Shown one piece after another: positions 36,812-46,094 of a DNA stretch of 64,000 bases; position 1 is the first letter of the stretch, and each line of letters starts with the position of its first letter. A program made the translations under genes and the position numbers. The stretch is from Granulibacter bethesdensis. GTDB lineage: Bacteria; Pseudomonadota; Alphaproteobacteria; Acetobacterales; Acetobacteraceae. The notes beneath the pieces were generated by a model. The model was not told the origin of the DNA, searched no databases, and saw nothing but the letters and a program-made list of their open reading frames with translations. The stretch spans positions 1,933,493-1,997,492 of the forward strand of contig NZ_CP018192.1 in the NCBI RefSeq assembly GCF_001889525.1, in the 5' to 3' direction.

Positions 36812-37316
36812 GCGATTTCAGCTGACACGAAAGACGCACGTCGGTATGGCGAGCGTTTAAGCGTCACAGATTCGGCTTAGACGAGAAAAATATCTGCCGC
36901 TTAAAGAGCATCCTGCGAACGATAACCGATCAATCAAGCAGTCTGGCGGGCTCATTCATCTTGCCTGGCGACGCCCCAGAGCATGGCCATGACAAAATAC
37001 AGCCGTAGCGCTACTTTTTAAATCCACCTAACGCAGCCCAACACAGCATTAAAAAACGCCCTCTATCGCCTGCATCATTTTCGGCCGGCTGCCAGCGATT
37101 GTAATAAACGCGCGCTACAATCGGTAGCTCTTAGAGCTGCTGGCGCTCCGTTTTTGAACAAGCTGTGCATTTGGGAAAATGCTTATGTTCAAGTTTAAAT
37201 AAAAAGTAATTAGATTTTTAAATCTATAGTTATGCCTTAACTATAGACAAATATAACAAATTATAACTTTTTAGTGATTGAATTGCGTTATCGTAAAAAG
37301 TCTGCAAAAATTCTGC
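36812..37316. other. 505-bp intergenic region, AT-rich toward the right
   Basis: No credible gene is seen. From about 37145 onward the base composition falls to clearly AT-rich (for example aaataaaaagtaattagatt), unlike the rest of the window, and remains so through the following gene. The part around 37091-37144 holds a structured element described separately. Short inverted repeats, such as GACGC near 36825 with GCGTC farther on, are weak. Confidence 0.6.
37091..37144. repeat. Three-way-junction-like structured element
   Basis: Outer stem GCCAGC (37091-37096) with GCTGGC (37139-37144). Inside, stem GATTGTA (37097-37103) with TACAATC (37116-37122), a 12-nt loop, and stem AGCTC (37126-37130) with GAGCT (37134-37138) around a 3-nt loop. 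All three pairings are perfect. A TTTTT run lies 6 bp after the right edge (37151-37155). It could be a small RNA, a transcription-termination fold or the end of a lost mobile element; I do not recognise it. Confidence 0.5.
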
Positions 37317-38348
37317 ATGAATCATCGTACTTGCATCGTTCACATAGGCACCCATAAGACTGGAACCAGCGCCTTGCAAAAAGCGCTGACTGCCGGCGAT
37401 TTTTGTAAGGCAGGATATTTTTTCCCCACAAAAGGGCGTTTAACAAATGATGGCGGACACCATGCCGCAGCCATGGAGATGTATAAGCCCGATTACCCCA
37501 CTGGACATATCACTGCCCTGCTAGAAGAGCTTAGCGTATCTTCATTGAACGCGATCATTTCAAGTGAAGAATTCACCAGTGCCATTTTTTATAATCCCGG
37601 AATATTCAACAGTTTCTTAGAATCGCTTGACCAAATTTTTGACGACATAATCATTATCTGTTACATAAGAAGACAAGAAAAATTTCTTCAAAGTAATTAT
37701 ATTGAAAGGTTAAAATCAAAGTTTTCTTTTACATTTAAGGATTATGTTCTTTCTAGACTCACTCAGAATCTTGAAGAATATCCTCTTGATTATACATGGC
37801 TGACAGAGCGCTTAGAAAAGCTTGAGAAACTGGCTAAAATTCGCCTCCGTTCTTATGATGGGCTGACAAAAAGCGTTATCCGGGATTTTCAGGAAGTTCT
37901 GCACTTACCCGCTGCATTCTCAATGGCGGATATGCGTGTGAACGAAACGACTTGTCTTGTCGATGCCATGAAGAAATTCGTGACTGCTCAATTAGACAGG
38001 AAGCTGAGCCAGTCAGAAGAAATCGTCTTGGATTTAATTGGCTATCCGATTTCTGCAATGCATCCCCAAATGGACCCTTCCAATCAAATGATGATTAGAA
38101 ATCATTTTTCCAGCTCAAACAAGAAAATTGCTGAAAAATGGGATCTTCCTGGTTTAGTGGATACCACACCCTTATCAGAGGATAATCTATCCCTTGAGGA
38201 TGTTTTTTCCCATTTATTGTCCACTATCGTTCCTGTGCTGGCCGACAGGATGCAGAAAGAATTTGATGCACGTGAAGAAGCTCAGAAGCTGGCTTGGGAA
38301 AGACTGGATATCATTAGTGCGTTAGAAAAAAATACTCCCCCTTCTTAA
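37317..38348 (+). CDS. Sulfotransferase-like P-loop protein in AT-rich DNA
   Basis: A 343-residue protein with an N-terminal HIGTHKTGTSALQKAL (residues 9-24), matching the 5'-phosphosulfate-binding loop of PAPS-dependent sulfotransferases. IIICYIRRQEKFLQSNYIER (about 117-136) matches the 3'-phosphate motif with its Arg and Ser. The rest is poorly conserved. The ATG at 37317 is chosen because an earlier TTG adds only 13 atypical residues. Codon use is AT-rich against its neighbours, suggesting horizontal acquisition. Acceptor, possibly a surface polysaccharide, is unknown. Confidence 0.75.
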   Translation: MNHRTCIVHIGTHKTGTSALQKALTAGDFCKAGYFFPTKGRLTNDGGHHAAAMEMYKPDYPTGHITALLEELSVSSLNAIISSEEFTSAIFYNPGIFNSFLESLDQIFDDIIIICYIRRQEKFLQSNYIERLKSKFSFTFKDYVLSRLTQNLEEYPLDYTWLTERLEKLEKLAKIRLRSYDGLTKSVIRDFQEVLHLPAAFSMADMRVNETTCLVDAMKKFVTAQLDRKLSQSEEIVLDLIGYPISAMHPQMDPSNQMMIRNHFSSSNKKIAEKWDLPGLVDTTPLSEDNLSLEDVFSHLLSTIVPVLADRMQKEFDAREEAQKLAWERLDIISALEKNTPPS

Positions 38349-38434
38349 CCCAATCTGATTTTGCTGCCGTTAAGGGGCATGGAACATGCACGTTTCAGAT
38401 CTGAATCCCACATTTCTGCCCAAAAAGTGATAGG

Positions 38435-40213
38435 TTACCGCGCCAAATAGGCACGCCATCCTCCAAAGCGGGTGATATCCTGTGCTCCGACCAGACCGGC
38501 CGGTTCACAGACGAAACCTTTGACAGAAGTTCCATCGGCCAGACGCAAAGTACCGATGGCCAATGGGGCCGGAACCAAAGCGGTAAACGTACCAAACGCT
38601 TCCGCATCCATGCTCCATATTTCGATTTCGATGCCATCCCCGGTGAATTCAGGATCAGCCACCAACCCCGGTTTGGGAGGGGTGGTCTCAGCCAGAGCAT
38701 AAAGCCGGTACTCTGGCGCCGTTCTGGTCCGTGCCACCAGAGTGGCATTGCGTTCCGTCAATTGCCAATGCAGCGGCTGTCCGGACAGATGGGCCCCGAC
38801 CACAGCCAGCGCGATCTGTTCCGGATCAGTCTCCTGAAGCACAGGATCGGGCAGAGAAACACGATGCCGTCCATAGCTGGATTCCAGTTGGCGATGGAGA
38901 TGGTCGGCTATCAGGGCCAGAGAATCGTCGCTGAAAGCCGGTCCCACCAGAGTAACGCCGAAAGGCAACCCCGTTTCGGTAAAACCCGCCGGCACTGCAA
39001 TGGCGGCACAATCCATCAGGTTAACGAAATTGGTATAATACCCCAACTGGCTGTTCAGGCGCACAGGATCAGCCATCACCGCCTCGACCTTGTAAATAGT
39101 CGGGGCCGTGGGCAGCAGCAGCACATCCACCTTGGCCCATTGGGCATTGGCCTGTTGAGCCAGCGCTGCAAGTTCGTATTGGCCACGGAAAGCATCCACT
39201 GCCGAGAGTGTATGCGCACTTTCGACAATGCTCCGTACCACCGGATCAAAAGAATCCGGTGCCCGGGACAGATGATCACCAACAGCCGCCAGCCTTTCCG
39301 CAACCCATGGGCCACCGTACAGCAGTTTGGCAGCATCGCGGAAAGGTGCGAAGTCGATCTCGACCAGTTCTGCATCGAGGGAGATCATCTCATCCAGCGC
39401 ACGCTGATAAAGGGCGGCATAAGCGGTATTGCCGTAGAATTCCCGCTGATCCTGTCGGGGAACGCCTACTCTGAGGCCGACATGCGGCAGTCTGCGCTTT
39501 TGCGACGGACGGGAGTACGGATCTGCCGCATCATAGCCCTCGGCGATCCGGCGGATCAACGTTCCCTCCGCCACCGAAGCGGCAAAGACGGTGACGCAAT
39601 CAAGGGAGCGACAGGCCGGGATGACCCCACTTGTGCTGAGCAATCCTCTGGTGGGTTTCACCCCGACCAGATTGTTAAAGGCTGCCGGTACCCGGCCAGA
39701 ACCAGCCGTGTCGGTCCCCAACGAGAAAGCCACCAACCCTGCCGCCACTGCAACAGCAGAGCCTGAACTTGATCCGCCGGAGATATAATCCTGATCGAAC
39801 ACACAGCGCGGTGCCCCGAACGGAGACCGTGTGCCAACCAGGCCGGTGGCGAATTGATCCAGATTGGTCTTGCCAAGAACGATGGCTCCGGCTGTCCGCA
39901 GCCGCGCCACGACCGTCGCGTCTCTATCCGGTTCATAGGTAAAAGCCGGACAGGCAGCCGAGCACGGCAAACCGGCCACGTCGATATTGTCTTTGACGGC
40001 GAAAGGAACACCGTAAAGTGGTTTCTCGGCTGCGGGGGAAGCATCCAGTACCCGCGCTTCCGCCAAGACCTCCTCGCGGGGACGCAGGGCGATCCATACT
40101 GCCTTGTCGCCATAGCGCGTGATGCGGTCATAGGCCTCGATGACCACCTGCTCAACGGTGCCGCCTTGCGCCAGAAACGCCTGAATGCCTTCGAGGGTCA
40201 TGCTCAGCGTCAT
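38435..40213 (-). CDS. atzF: Allophanate hydrolase
   Basis: Splits allophanate to ammonia and CO2. In 592 residues: an amidase-signature domain (about residues 20-450) with the catalytic Ser-cisSer-Lys set in AVKDNIDVAGLP (Lys) and SGGSSSGSAVAVAAGLVAFSLGTDTAGS (Ser), then a C-terminal domain (about 470-592) typical of AtzF/urea amidolyase. It is the last gene of the guanidine operon and starts 1 bp after the carboxylase stop. In this pathway allophanate is the product of carboxyguanidine deimination. Confidence 0.95.
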   Translation of the reverse strand: MTLSMTLEGIQAFLAQGGTVEQVVIEAYDRITRYGDKAVWIALRPREEVLAEARVLDASPAAEKPLYGVPFAVKDNIDVAGLPCSAACPAFTYEPDRDATVVARLRTAGAIVLGKTNLDQFATGLVGTRSPFGAPRCVFDQDYISGGSSSGSAVAVAAGLVAFSLGTDTAGSGRVPAAFNNLVGVKPTRGLLSTSGVIPACRSLDCVTVFAASVAEGTLIRRIAEGYDAADPYSRPSQKRRLPHVGLRVGVPRQDQREFYGNTAYAALYQRALDEMISLDAELVEIDFAPFRDAAKLLYGGPWVAERLAAVGDHLSRAPDSFDPVVRSIVESAHTLSAVDAFRGQYELAALAQQANAQWAKVDVLLLPTAPTIYKVEAVMADPVRLNSQLGYYTNFVNLMDCAAIAVPAGFTETGLPFGVTLVGPAFSDDSLALIADHLHRQLESSYGRHRVSLPDPVLQETDPEQIALAVVGAHLSGQPLHWQLTERNATLVARTRTAPEYRLYALAETTPPKPGLVADPEFTGDGIEIEIWSMDAEAFGTFTALVPAPLAIGTLRLADGTSVKGFVCEPAGLVGAQDITRFGGWRAYLAR

Positions 40214-40214
40214 G

Positions 40215-43200
40215 TCAGGCTTCCTCCTCGATCAGCAGCAGACGCTGCCCGGCCTGGACGGTTTTACCCGTCTGGCACAGCACTTCCCGCACTACGCCGG
40301 AGACAGAGGCTTTAACCTCCATTTCCATTTTCATGGATTCAAGAATGGCCACAGCCTGGCCGGGTTGAACCTTGTGACCGGTTTCAACCAGAACTTTCCA
40401 GACATTGCCAGGAATGGGAGAGTCCACGGTCATGACACCCGGCGGCAAGACAGAAACGTCCTCAGGCGGGGCAGCCGCGTCATCTTCGGAGACATAGGCT
40501 GCCAGCCCAAGCTCCCTCCAACGCTGACGCTCGGCCTCGAAGGCAGTCTGCTGGCGGGATTTGAAAGCGGCAATGCTGTCGGCATTCTCAGCCAGAAAGC
40601 GGTGGTAATCCGCCAGTCTGAACACTGATTCTTCCGTCTTCAGCGCATAACCGCCATAGGGGAAGGCATCGCGGGCTTCGGCCAGTTCCTGTGCCGAGAC
40701 GGGAAAGAAGCGTATCTGGTCGAAGAAACGCAGCAGCCAGGGTTTGCCATCCCGGAAATTGGCAGTCTGGCGATGGGTGTTCCAAACCTGCACCGTGCGT
40801 CCGACGAACTGATAGCCGCCGGGACCTTCCATGCCATAGATGCACATATACGCCCCGCCGATCCCGACCGCATTTTCAGGGGTCCAGGTGCGGGCCGGAT
40901 TGTATTTAGTGGTGACCAGACGGTGACGCGGGTCCAGCGGCGTCGCCACCGGTGCGCCCAGATAGACATCCCCCAGCCCCAGCACCAGATAGCGGGCATT
41001 GTAGACCACATCCTTGACCGCCTGCTCATCGGCCAGCCCGTTGATGCGGCGAATGAACTCGATATTGGACGGGCACCAGGGTGCGTCAGGGCGCACCAGA
41101 TCCTGGTATTTGCGAATCGCCAGTCGGGTCGATTCATCGTCCCAGGAAAGCGGCATATGGATGGTACGGGTCGGCACGCTGATCTGATCGACCGGCGGCA
41201 GATCGGCGATCGCCTCGGCCAGCAATCCACGCATTCTGCCGATCGGCAGGCGGTCGGGATCGAGATGAACCTGAAGCGAACGGATTCCCGGTGTCAGATC
41301 CAGCAGTCCCGGCAGATTGTCCGCTTTCAGCCTCTCCATCAGGGCATGGGCCTGAAAACGCAGGCTCAGATCAAGTTCAAGCGGTCCGAACTCCACCAGC
41401 AGATTGTCATCGCCCGACTGACGCAGCAGCACGGCTTCATTGCCTTCGCGGAAACGCGCCAGCACCGGGCTTTCCAGTGCGGGGGGGGCCAAGGCGGGCG
41501 CAGTCACAGCATGCAGGGTCTTCAGGGCCGCATCCTGCGCGTGGCGCAGAGCATCGGCCTGGTCGATATCGAGCCGGACGAAAGACAGCTTGTCGCCCGG
41601 CTTCAACTGGCCGATTTTCCATAACTCGGCGCAGGCCACTGTGACCGGGCAGACGAAGCCACCCAGTGACGGACCGTCTGGCCCCAGAATGATCGGCATA
41701 TCCCCGGTGAAATCCAGCGCCCCAACTGCATAAGCGTTGTCATGGATGTTCGAGGGATGCAGCCCGGCCTCACCGCCATCGGTGCGGGCCCAGTCGGGTT
41801 TGGGACCGATCAGCCGTACGCCGGTGCGGGCGCTGTTGAAATGCACCTCGTACTCGGCCTCGAACAAGGTGGCGATGTCGGTTTCCGTAAAGAAATCGGG
41901 AGCACCGTGTGGGCCAACCAACACGCCGATCCGCCAGTCACGGGTCAGGGCGGGCCGCAGGGTCGGGTCGAGCGGTGCTTCATGGACGGGACCGGCACCG
42001 CTTCTGTTCAGACGCAGCACATCGCCGGTACGCAGACAGCCAACGCCGTGACCGCCGAAACGACCCAGAGCAAAGGTGGCGCGGCTTCCCATATAAACCG
42101 GAGCATCAAAGCCATGACGGACCGCCAGATAGGCACGGTTGCCCGCCTGCCTCGCGGCCGCGATGGTCAGCACCTGCCCGGCCTCGACCCTGATCACCTG
42201 CCAGAAGGGCACGGGCTGCCCGTCCAGCGTCACGTCCATCTCAGCCCCGCCCAGAGCGATCTCCGTGGGGGCATTGAAGCGCAGGGTGGGACCAGTCAGG
42301 GTGATTTCCAGAGTTGCGGCCTCTGACGGGTTCCCCAGCAGGCGGTTGACCAGTCGATGGGACAATGCATCCATCGGGCCACTGGGTGGCACGCCGACAT
42401 CCCAGTAACCAAGACGGCCCGGCCAATCCTGAAGGCTGCTTTGCGCGCCGGGGGCCAGCACATCGATGGTCGAGGGTTGATAGGGAAAATCCCCCAGCGC
42501 CCGCGTGCTGACCTTGCCGGAGGACAGCATCCCGGATGCGGCGATAGTCGCCAGATAATCAAGATTGGTCTCGATACCGTAAACACTGGTATGGGCCAAA
42601 GCATCCTGTAACTTACTCAGGGCTTCGGCACGGTCCTGACCGGTCACGATGATCTTGGCCAGCATGGGATCATAATAAGGCGTCACCTCGGTGCCGCTTT
42701 CGATCCAGCTATCCACGCGGACATCATCGGCGGGAAAGGCGACATGGGTCAGACGGCCCGAACTGGGCAGAAACCCCTTGCCGGGATCTTCAGCGTACAG
42801 CCTGACCTGAATTGAAGCCCCGTGGGGCATGGGGGCTTTCAGACCGGACAGTTCGCCCGCAGCCTGCCGCACCATCCATTCCACCAGATCCACGCCGGTA
42901 ACCTGCTCGGTCACGCCGTGCTCGACCTGAAGGCGGGTATTCACTTCCAGAAAATAGAACTGATCGGCTTCATCATCATAAATGAATTCCACCGTTCCGG
43001 CTGATTCATAAGCGACATGACAACCAAGCCTGATTGCCGCATCCATCATGGCGGCACGGGTAGCAGCGGGCAGATTGGGGGCCGGTGTTTCCTCGACAAC
43101 TTTCTGATTGCGCCGTTGCAGTGAACAGTCACGTTCGCCAAGCGCCACAACATGGCCCTGACCGTCACCGAAAATCTGCACCTCGATATGCCGGGCCCGG

Positions 43201-43808
43201 GCGACATATTTTTCAAGATAGATGCCGCCATCTTTGAAATTGCTTTCCGACAGACGGCGCACCGTTTCGAACAGCGGTCCCAGTTCGTCGGCGCTGCGGC
43301 AGAGTTGCAAACCGATGCCGCCGCCGCCCGCGGTGCTCTTGATCATGACAGGATAGCCGATCTGCGTGGCGGCTTGATGGGCTGCCTGCAAATCGGGCAG
43401 CAGACCGGTCCCGGGCAAAAGCGGCACACCGCAGGCCTGAGCGGCTTCTCGGGCAGTATGCTTCAGCCCGAAGATGCGCATGTGCTCCGGGGACGGCCCA
43501 ATGAAACGGATGCCTTCCTCGGCCAGACGATTGGCGAAAGCGGCATTCTCCGAGAGGAAACCGTAACCGGGATGCACCGCCTGCGCGCCAGTCTGTTTGC
43601 AGGCGGCGATGATGGCCTCGATATCCAGATAGCTTCCGGAGACCTGTGCAGGACCGACGCAGACCGACTGATCGGCCATCAGGCGATGACGGGAATGGCG
43701 ATCGGCCTCGGAATAGACGGCCACCGTGCCAACGCCCATTTTTTTCAGCGTGCGGAAAATGCGGCAAGCGATGGCACCCCGGTTGGCCACCAGAACATGA
43801 TCGAACAT
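40215..43808 (-). CDS. Biotin-dependent guanidine carboxylase (urea carboxylase family)
   Basis: A 1197-residue multidomain carboxylase. Residues 1-450 are biotin carboxylase (VLVANRGAIACRIFRTLKKM, ATP-grasp IKSTAGGGGIGLQLC, EVNTRLQVEHGVTEQ). About 480-760 is a KipA-like and 770-1010 a KipI-like carboxyltransferase domain. The C-terminus is biotinyl, with the biotin lysine in ILESMKMEME. By domains it would be named urea carboxylase; the guanidine-I riboswitch and the two deiminase partners in the same operon point instead to guanidine carboxylase, which makes carboxyguanidine. Start: ATG at 43808, where family similarity begins (MFDHVLVANRG); upstream codons are spurious. Confidence 0.88.
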   Translation of the reverse strand: MFDHVLVANRGAIACRIFRTLKKMGVGTVAVYSEADRHSRHRLMADQSVCVGPAQVSGSYLDIEAIIAACKQTGAQAVHPGYGFLSENAAFANRLAEEGIRFIGPSPEHMRIFGLKHTAREAAQACGVPLLPGTGLLPDLQAAHQAATQIGYPVMIKSTAGGGGIGLQLCRSADELGPLFETVRRLSESNFKDGGIYLEKYVARARHIEVQIFGDGQGHVVALGERDCSLQRRNQKVVEETPAPNLPAATRAAMMDAAIRLGCHVAYESAGTVEFIYDDEADQFYFLEVNTRLQVEHGVTEQVTGVDLVEWMVRQAAGELSGLKAPMPHGASIQVRLYAEDPGKGFLPSSGRLTHVAFPADDVRVDSWIESGTEVTPYYDPMLAKIIVTGQDRAEALSKLQDALAHTSVYGIETNLDYLATIAASGMLSSGKVSTRALGDFPYQPSTIDVLAPGAQSSLQDWPGRLGYWDVGVPPSGPMDALSHRLVNRLLGNPSEAATLEITLTGPTLRFNAPTEIALGGAEMDVTLDGQPVPFWQVIRVEAGQVLTIAAARQAGNRAYLAVRHGFDAPVYMGSRATFALGRFGGHGVGCLRTGDVLRLNRSGAGPVHEAPLDPTLRPALTRDWRIGVLVGPHGAPDFFTETDIATLFEAEYEVHFNSARTGVRLIGPKPDWARTDGGEAGLHPSNIHDNAYAVGALDFTGDMPIILGPDGPSLGGFVCPVTVACAELWKIGQLKPGDKLSFVRLDIDQADALRHAQDAALKTLHAVTAPALAPPALESPVLARFREGNEAVLLRQSGDDNLLVEFGPLELDLSLRFQAHALMERLKADNLPGLLDLTPGIRSLQVHLDPDRLPIGRMRGLLAEAIADLPPVDQISVPTRTIHMPLSWDDESTRLAIRKYQDLVRPDAPWCPSNIEFIRRINGLADEQAVKDVVYNARYLVLGLGDVYLGAPVATPLDPRHRLVTTKYNPARTWTPENAVGIGGAYMCIYGMEGPGGYQFVGRTVQVWNTHRQTANFRDGKPWLLRFFDQIRFFPVSAQELAEARDAFPYGGYALKTEESVFRLADYHRFLAENADSIAAFKSRQQTAFEAERQRWRELGLAAYVSEDDAAAPPEDVSVLPPGVMTVDSPIPGNVWKVLVETGHKVQPGQAVAILESMKMEMEVKASVSGVVREVLCQTGKTVQAGQRLLLIEEEA

Positions 43809-43824
43809 GGAAAACCCCTTTTCG

Positions 43825-44469
43825 TCAGGCCGCGTCCCACACCACCACTTCGATGGGCGTGGGGTTGTAGGCATTGCAGGGGTTGTTGAGCTGCGGGCAG
43901 TTCGAGATCAGCACGATCACATCCATCGCCGCGATCATCTCGACATATTTGCCGGGTGCCGACAGCCCATCCTCGAAGGTCAGGCCGCCTTCGGGCGTCA
44001 CCGGCACATTCATGAAGAAATTGATGTTGTGGGCGATGTCACGCTTGGTCAGGCCCAGATGATCGTTCTCGGCCACGGCCAGCAGCCAGGAATCACGGCA
44101 TGCATGCATGGTCTTTTTGTCCAGAGCATAGCGGACCGTGTTGGACTCGGTGGCGCAGGCCCCGCCCAGAGTATCGTGGCGGCCCACAGTGTCAGCGAGG
44201 ATTTCGAGCATCACATTGCCGTCCTGGGAATAGAGCTTGCTGCCGGTGGTCAGATAGACATTCCCCTGCTCACGGACGGTATCCTCGGCCGAATAGCGCT
44301 CGGACGGATCTTTCGCCGAAAAGAACAGGGTGTCGGCAGACTGGTTGCCCTCAAGATCGACAATGCGAAGCGTCTGACCGGCCTTGACCACATGCATCCA
44401 GTAATCACCGGCTTTGACCGTGCTGCGATAGCTGGCGTTTTCCGGTGCGAGATTGCTTTCCCTGATCAT
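43825..44469 (-). CDS. Urea-amidolyase-associated protein 2; carboxyguanidine deiminase subunit
   Basis: A 214-residue DUF1989-type protein. Motifs: [61 protein letters not shown] and [19 protein letters not shown], with the conserved Cys and acidic residues of the family. With the neighbouring homologue it forms the heteromeric carboxyguanidine deiminase (CgdAB) that turns carboxyguanidine into allophanate and ammonia; the assignment follows known work on riboswitch-linked operons. It lies 16 bp upstream of the carboxylase and 3 bp downstream of its paralogue. Confidence 0.87.
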   Translation of the reverse strand: MIRESNLAPENASYRSTVKAGDYWMHVVKAGQTLRIVDLEGNQSADTLFFSAKDPSERYSAEDTVREQGNVYLTTGSKLYSQDGNVMLEILADTVGRHDTLGGACATESNTVRYALDKKTMHACRDSWLLAVAENDHLGLTKRDIAHNINFFMNVPVTPEGGLTFEDGLSAPGKYVEMIAAMDVIVLISNCPQLNNPCNAYNPTPIEVVVWDAA

Positions 44470-44472
44470 GGC

Positions 44473-45207
44473 TCAGCTCTCCATTCCACAAGAACACAGG
44501 TGATAGAGACGGTTGTTTTCAAAACCGCGTTCATTTTCAGGACGGAAATGTTTGCAGGCATCATCCTCGGCGACTGGCTCCGCTTTCAGAAGCTCATAGG
44601 CCACCGGGCGGCGGGGATAGCTGGCTGACGAATTAAGCGGATGCGGACAGGTATGCAGCAGAACCAGCGTATCCATCTCGAAGCGCAGCGTCACATGCGC
44701 GCCCGGTCTGGAATGGGTGGCGCCGAAAAGAAGAGTTCCATCGGCGGCAACGGCCACCTTGCTGAACCAGTTCACGTTGGATGCCAGATCGCGCCGCCCC
44801 AGACCGTATTTCGCGCCTTCCACCAGAAAACTGTCATGACCATTCTGGGTCCAGTCATTATGACCGGTCTGGTAATCCACATGCTGCCATTTATGGGCGA
44901 CGCTGGACCTGGTGCTGTTGCCGCAGACCGTGTCGTGCCAGCCCAGACTATCCTCGATGATCGAGCAGAAAATCCGCCCCATATCGGAATAGAGGCAATT
45001 GCCGCGGGTTAGCTTGAAGGTGTGCTGGCACTTCAGGCTGTCGGGCGCATTATAACGCTCCAGCAGGTTGGCGGGGTTGTAAAACAGCATGCCGACATTG
45101 GCCCCACCCTCCAGATCGGTCAGGCGCAGCAAGGTGCCGCGTTTGAGCGTGAAGGACCAGTGTTTGCCTCCGGGAATCACATCCCGATAGAGAACGTCCT
45201 GATTCAT
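44473..45207 (-). CDS. Urea-amidolyase-associated protein 1; carboxyguanidine deiminase subunit
   Basis: A 244-residue DUF1989-type protein paralogous to the next gene. Motifs: IPGGKHWSFTLKRGTLLRLTDLEGGANVGMLFYNP, CLYSDMGRIFCSIIEDSLGWHDTVCGNST, GRRDLASNVNWFSKV and LRFEMDTLVLLHTCPHPLN; the tail contains CSCG. It should act with its paralogue as carboxyguanidine deiminase. Which of the two is CgdA and which CgdB I do not assign. It follows the ABC ATPase gene by 83 bp in the same direction. Confidence 0.87.
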   Translation of the reverse strand: MNQDVLYRDVIPGGKHWSFTLKRGTLLRLTDLEGGANVGMLFYNPANLLERYNAPDSLKCQHTFKLTRGNCLYSDMGRIFCSIIEDSLGWHDTVCGNSTRSSVAHKWQHVDYQTGHNDWTQNGHDSFLVEGAKYGLGRRDLASNVNWFSKVAVAADGTLLFGATHSRPGAHVTLRFEMDTLVLLHTCPHPLNSSASYPRRPVAYELLKAEPVAEDDACKHFRPENERGFENNRLYHLCSCGMES

Positions 45208-45290
45208 AATCCTCTGTCTCCCCGGCAGGTCGTCCCGCCGAACAGGGCCTTTTGCTTCTGGCCGGGTCGTCCCGGCAGGCCAGAGTGAAA

Positions 45291-46094
45291 TCAGTGAGTG
45301 AAAAATTCGCTTTCACCAGCGGTGCCGAGCCTGTCCTTCAACACGCTCATGGCTTCGGTCTTCTGCTTCGAACTGGTCCGCTCCAGCGGCAGATCGAAGG
45401 TGATCGTCGCCCCATAAACTCCTCTTTCTTCGGGGCGGGTGCGGTAGTGATCAAAGGCGATCAACCGGGTGCCCAGATGAAAGGCTTCTTTCAGATCATG
45501 GGTGACCATGAAGACAGTGAGACCGGTTTCCTCGAACAGGGTCAGCATCAACTCGTGCATGTCGGCACGGATGCCTGGGTCCAGCGCTCCGAAGGGTTCA
45601 TCCAGAAGCAGCACCTTGGGCTTCTTGATCAAGGCCTGGGCAATGGCCAGACGCTGCTGCATGCCACCGGATAACTGGGCGGGGTATTTGTCCCGCGCAT
45701 GATCCAGCCCCACCGCTGTGATGATCTCGCGGCACTGGTCGAACAGAGCACGGCGGCTGGCGCCGAACAGGCGGCCCAGAACAGGGGCAGCCTTCATCTC
45801 CAGCCCGAAGGCGACGTTCTGCAATACCGTTAGATGCGGAAACACCGAATAGCGCTGGAACACCACGCCACGTTCCTCGGTCGGTTCGGGGGGCAGCGGT
45901 GCACCATCGATACGGATTTCACCCCGGCTGGGGATTTCCTGGCTCAACAACATGCGCAGGAAGGTCGATTTGCCGCAGCCGGACGGGCCGACAATGGACA
46001 CGAAAGAATGGGGCGCGACTTCCAGATTGACCTTTTCCAGGATCACCTGGCCATCATACTCTTTCCAGACATTGGAGATGGAAACCTGGGTCAT
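45291..46094 (-). CDS. ABC transporter ATP-binding protein, NitT/TauT type (probable guanidine uptake)
   Basis: A 267-residue ABC ATPase. Walker A GPSGCGKST, Q-loop VFQRYSVFPHLTV, signature LSGGMQQRLAIAQAL, Walker B VLLLDEPFGALD and the switch His in VFMVTHDLKEA are intact. It belongs to the nitrate/sulfonate/taurine uptake group. The ATG at 46094 overlaps the permease stop by 4 bp. The substrate is inferred from the riboswitch and operon, not from the sequence of the ATPase. Confidence 0.9.
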   Translation of the reverse strand: MTQVSISNVWKEYDGQVILEKVNLEVAPHSFVSIVGPSGCGKSTFLRMLLSQEIPSRGEIRIDGAPLPPEPTEERGVVFQRYSVFPHLTVLQNVAFGLEMKAAPVLGRLFGASRRALFDQCREIITAVGLDHARDKYPAQLSGGMQQRLAIAQALIKKPKVLLLDEPFGALDPGIRADMHELMLTLFEETGLTVFMVTHDLKEAFHLGTRLIAFDHYRTRPEERGVYGATITFDLPLERTSSKQKTEAMSVLKDRLGTAGESEFFTH

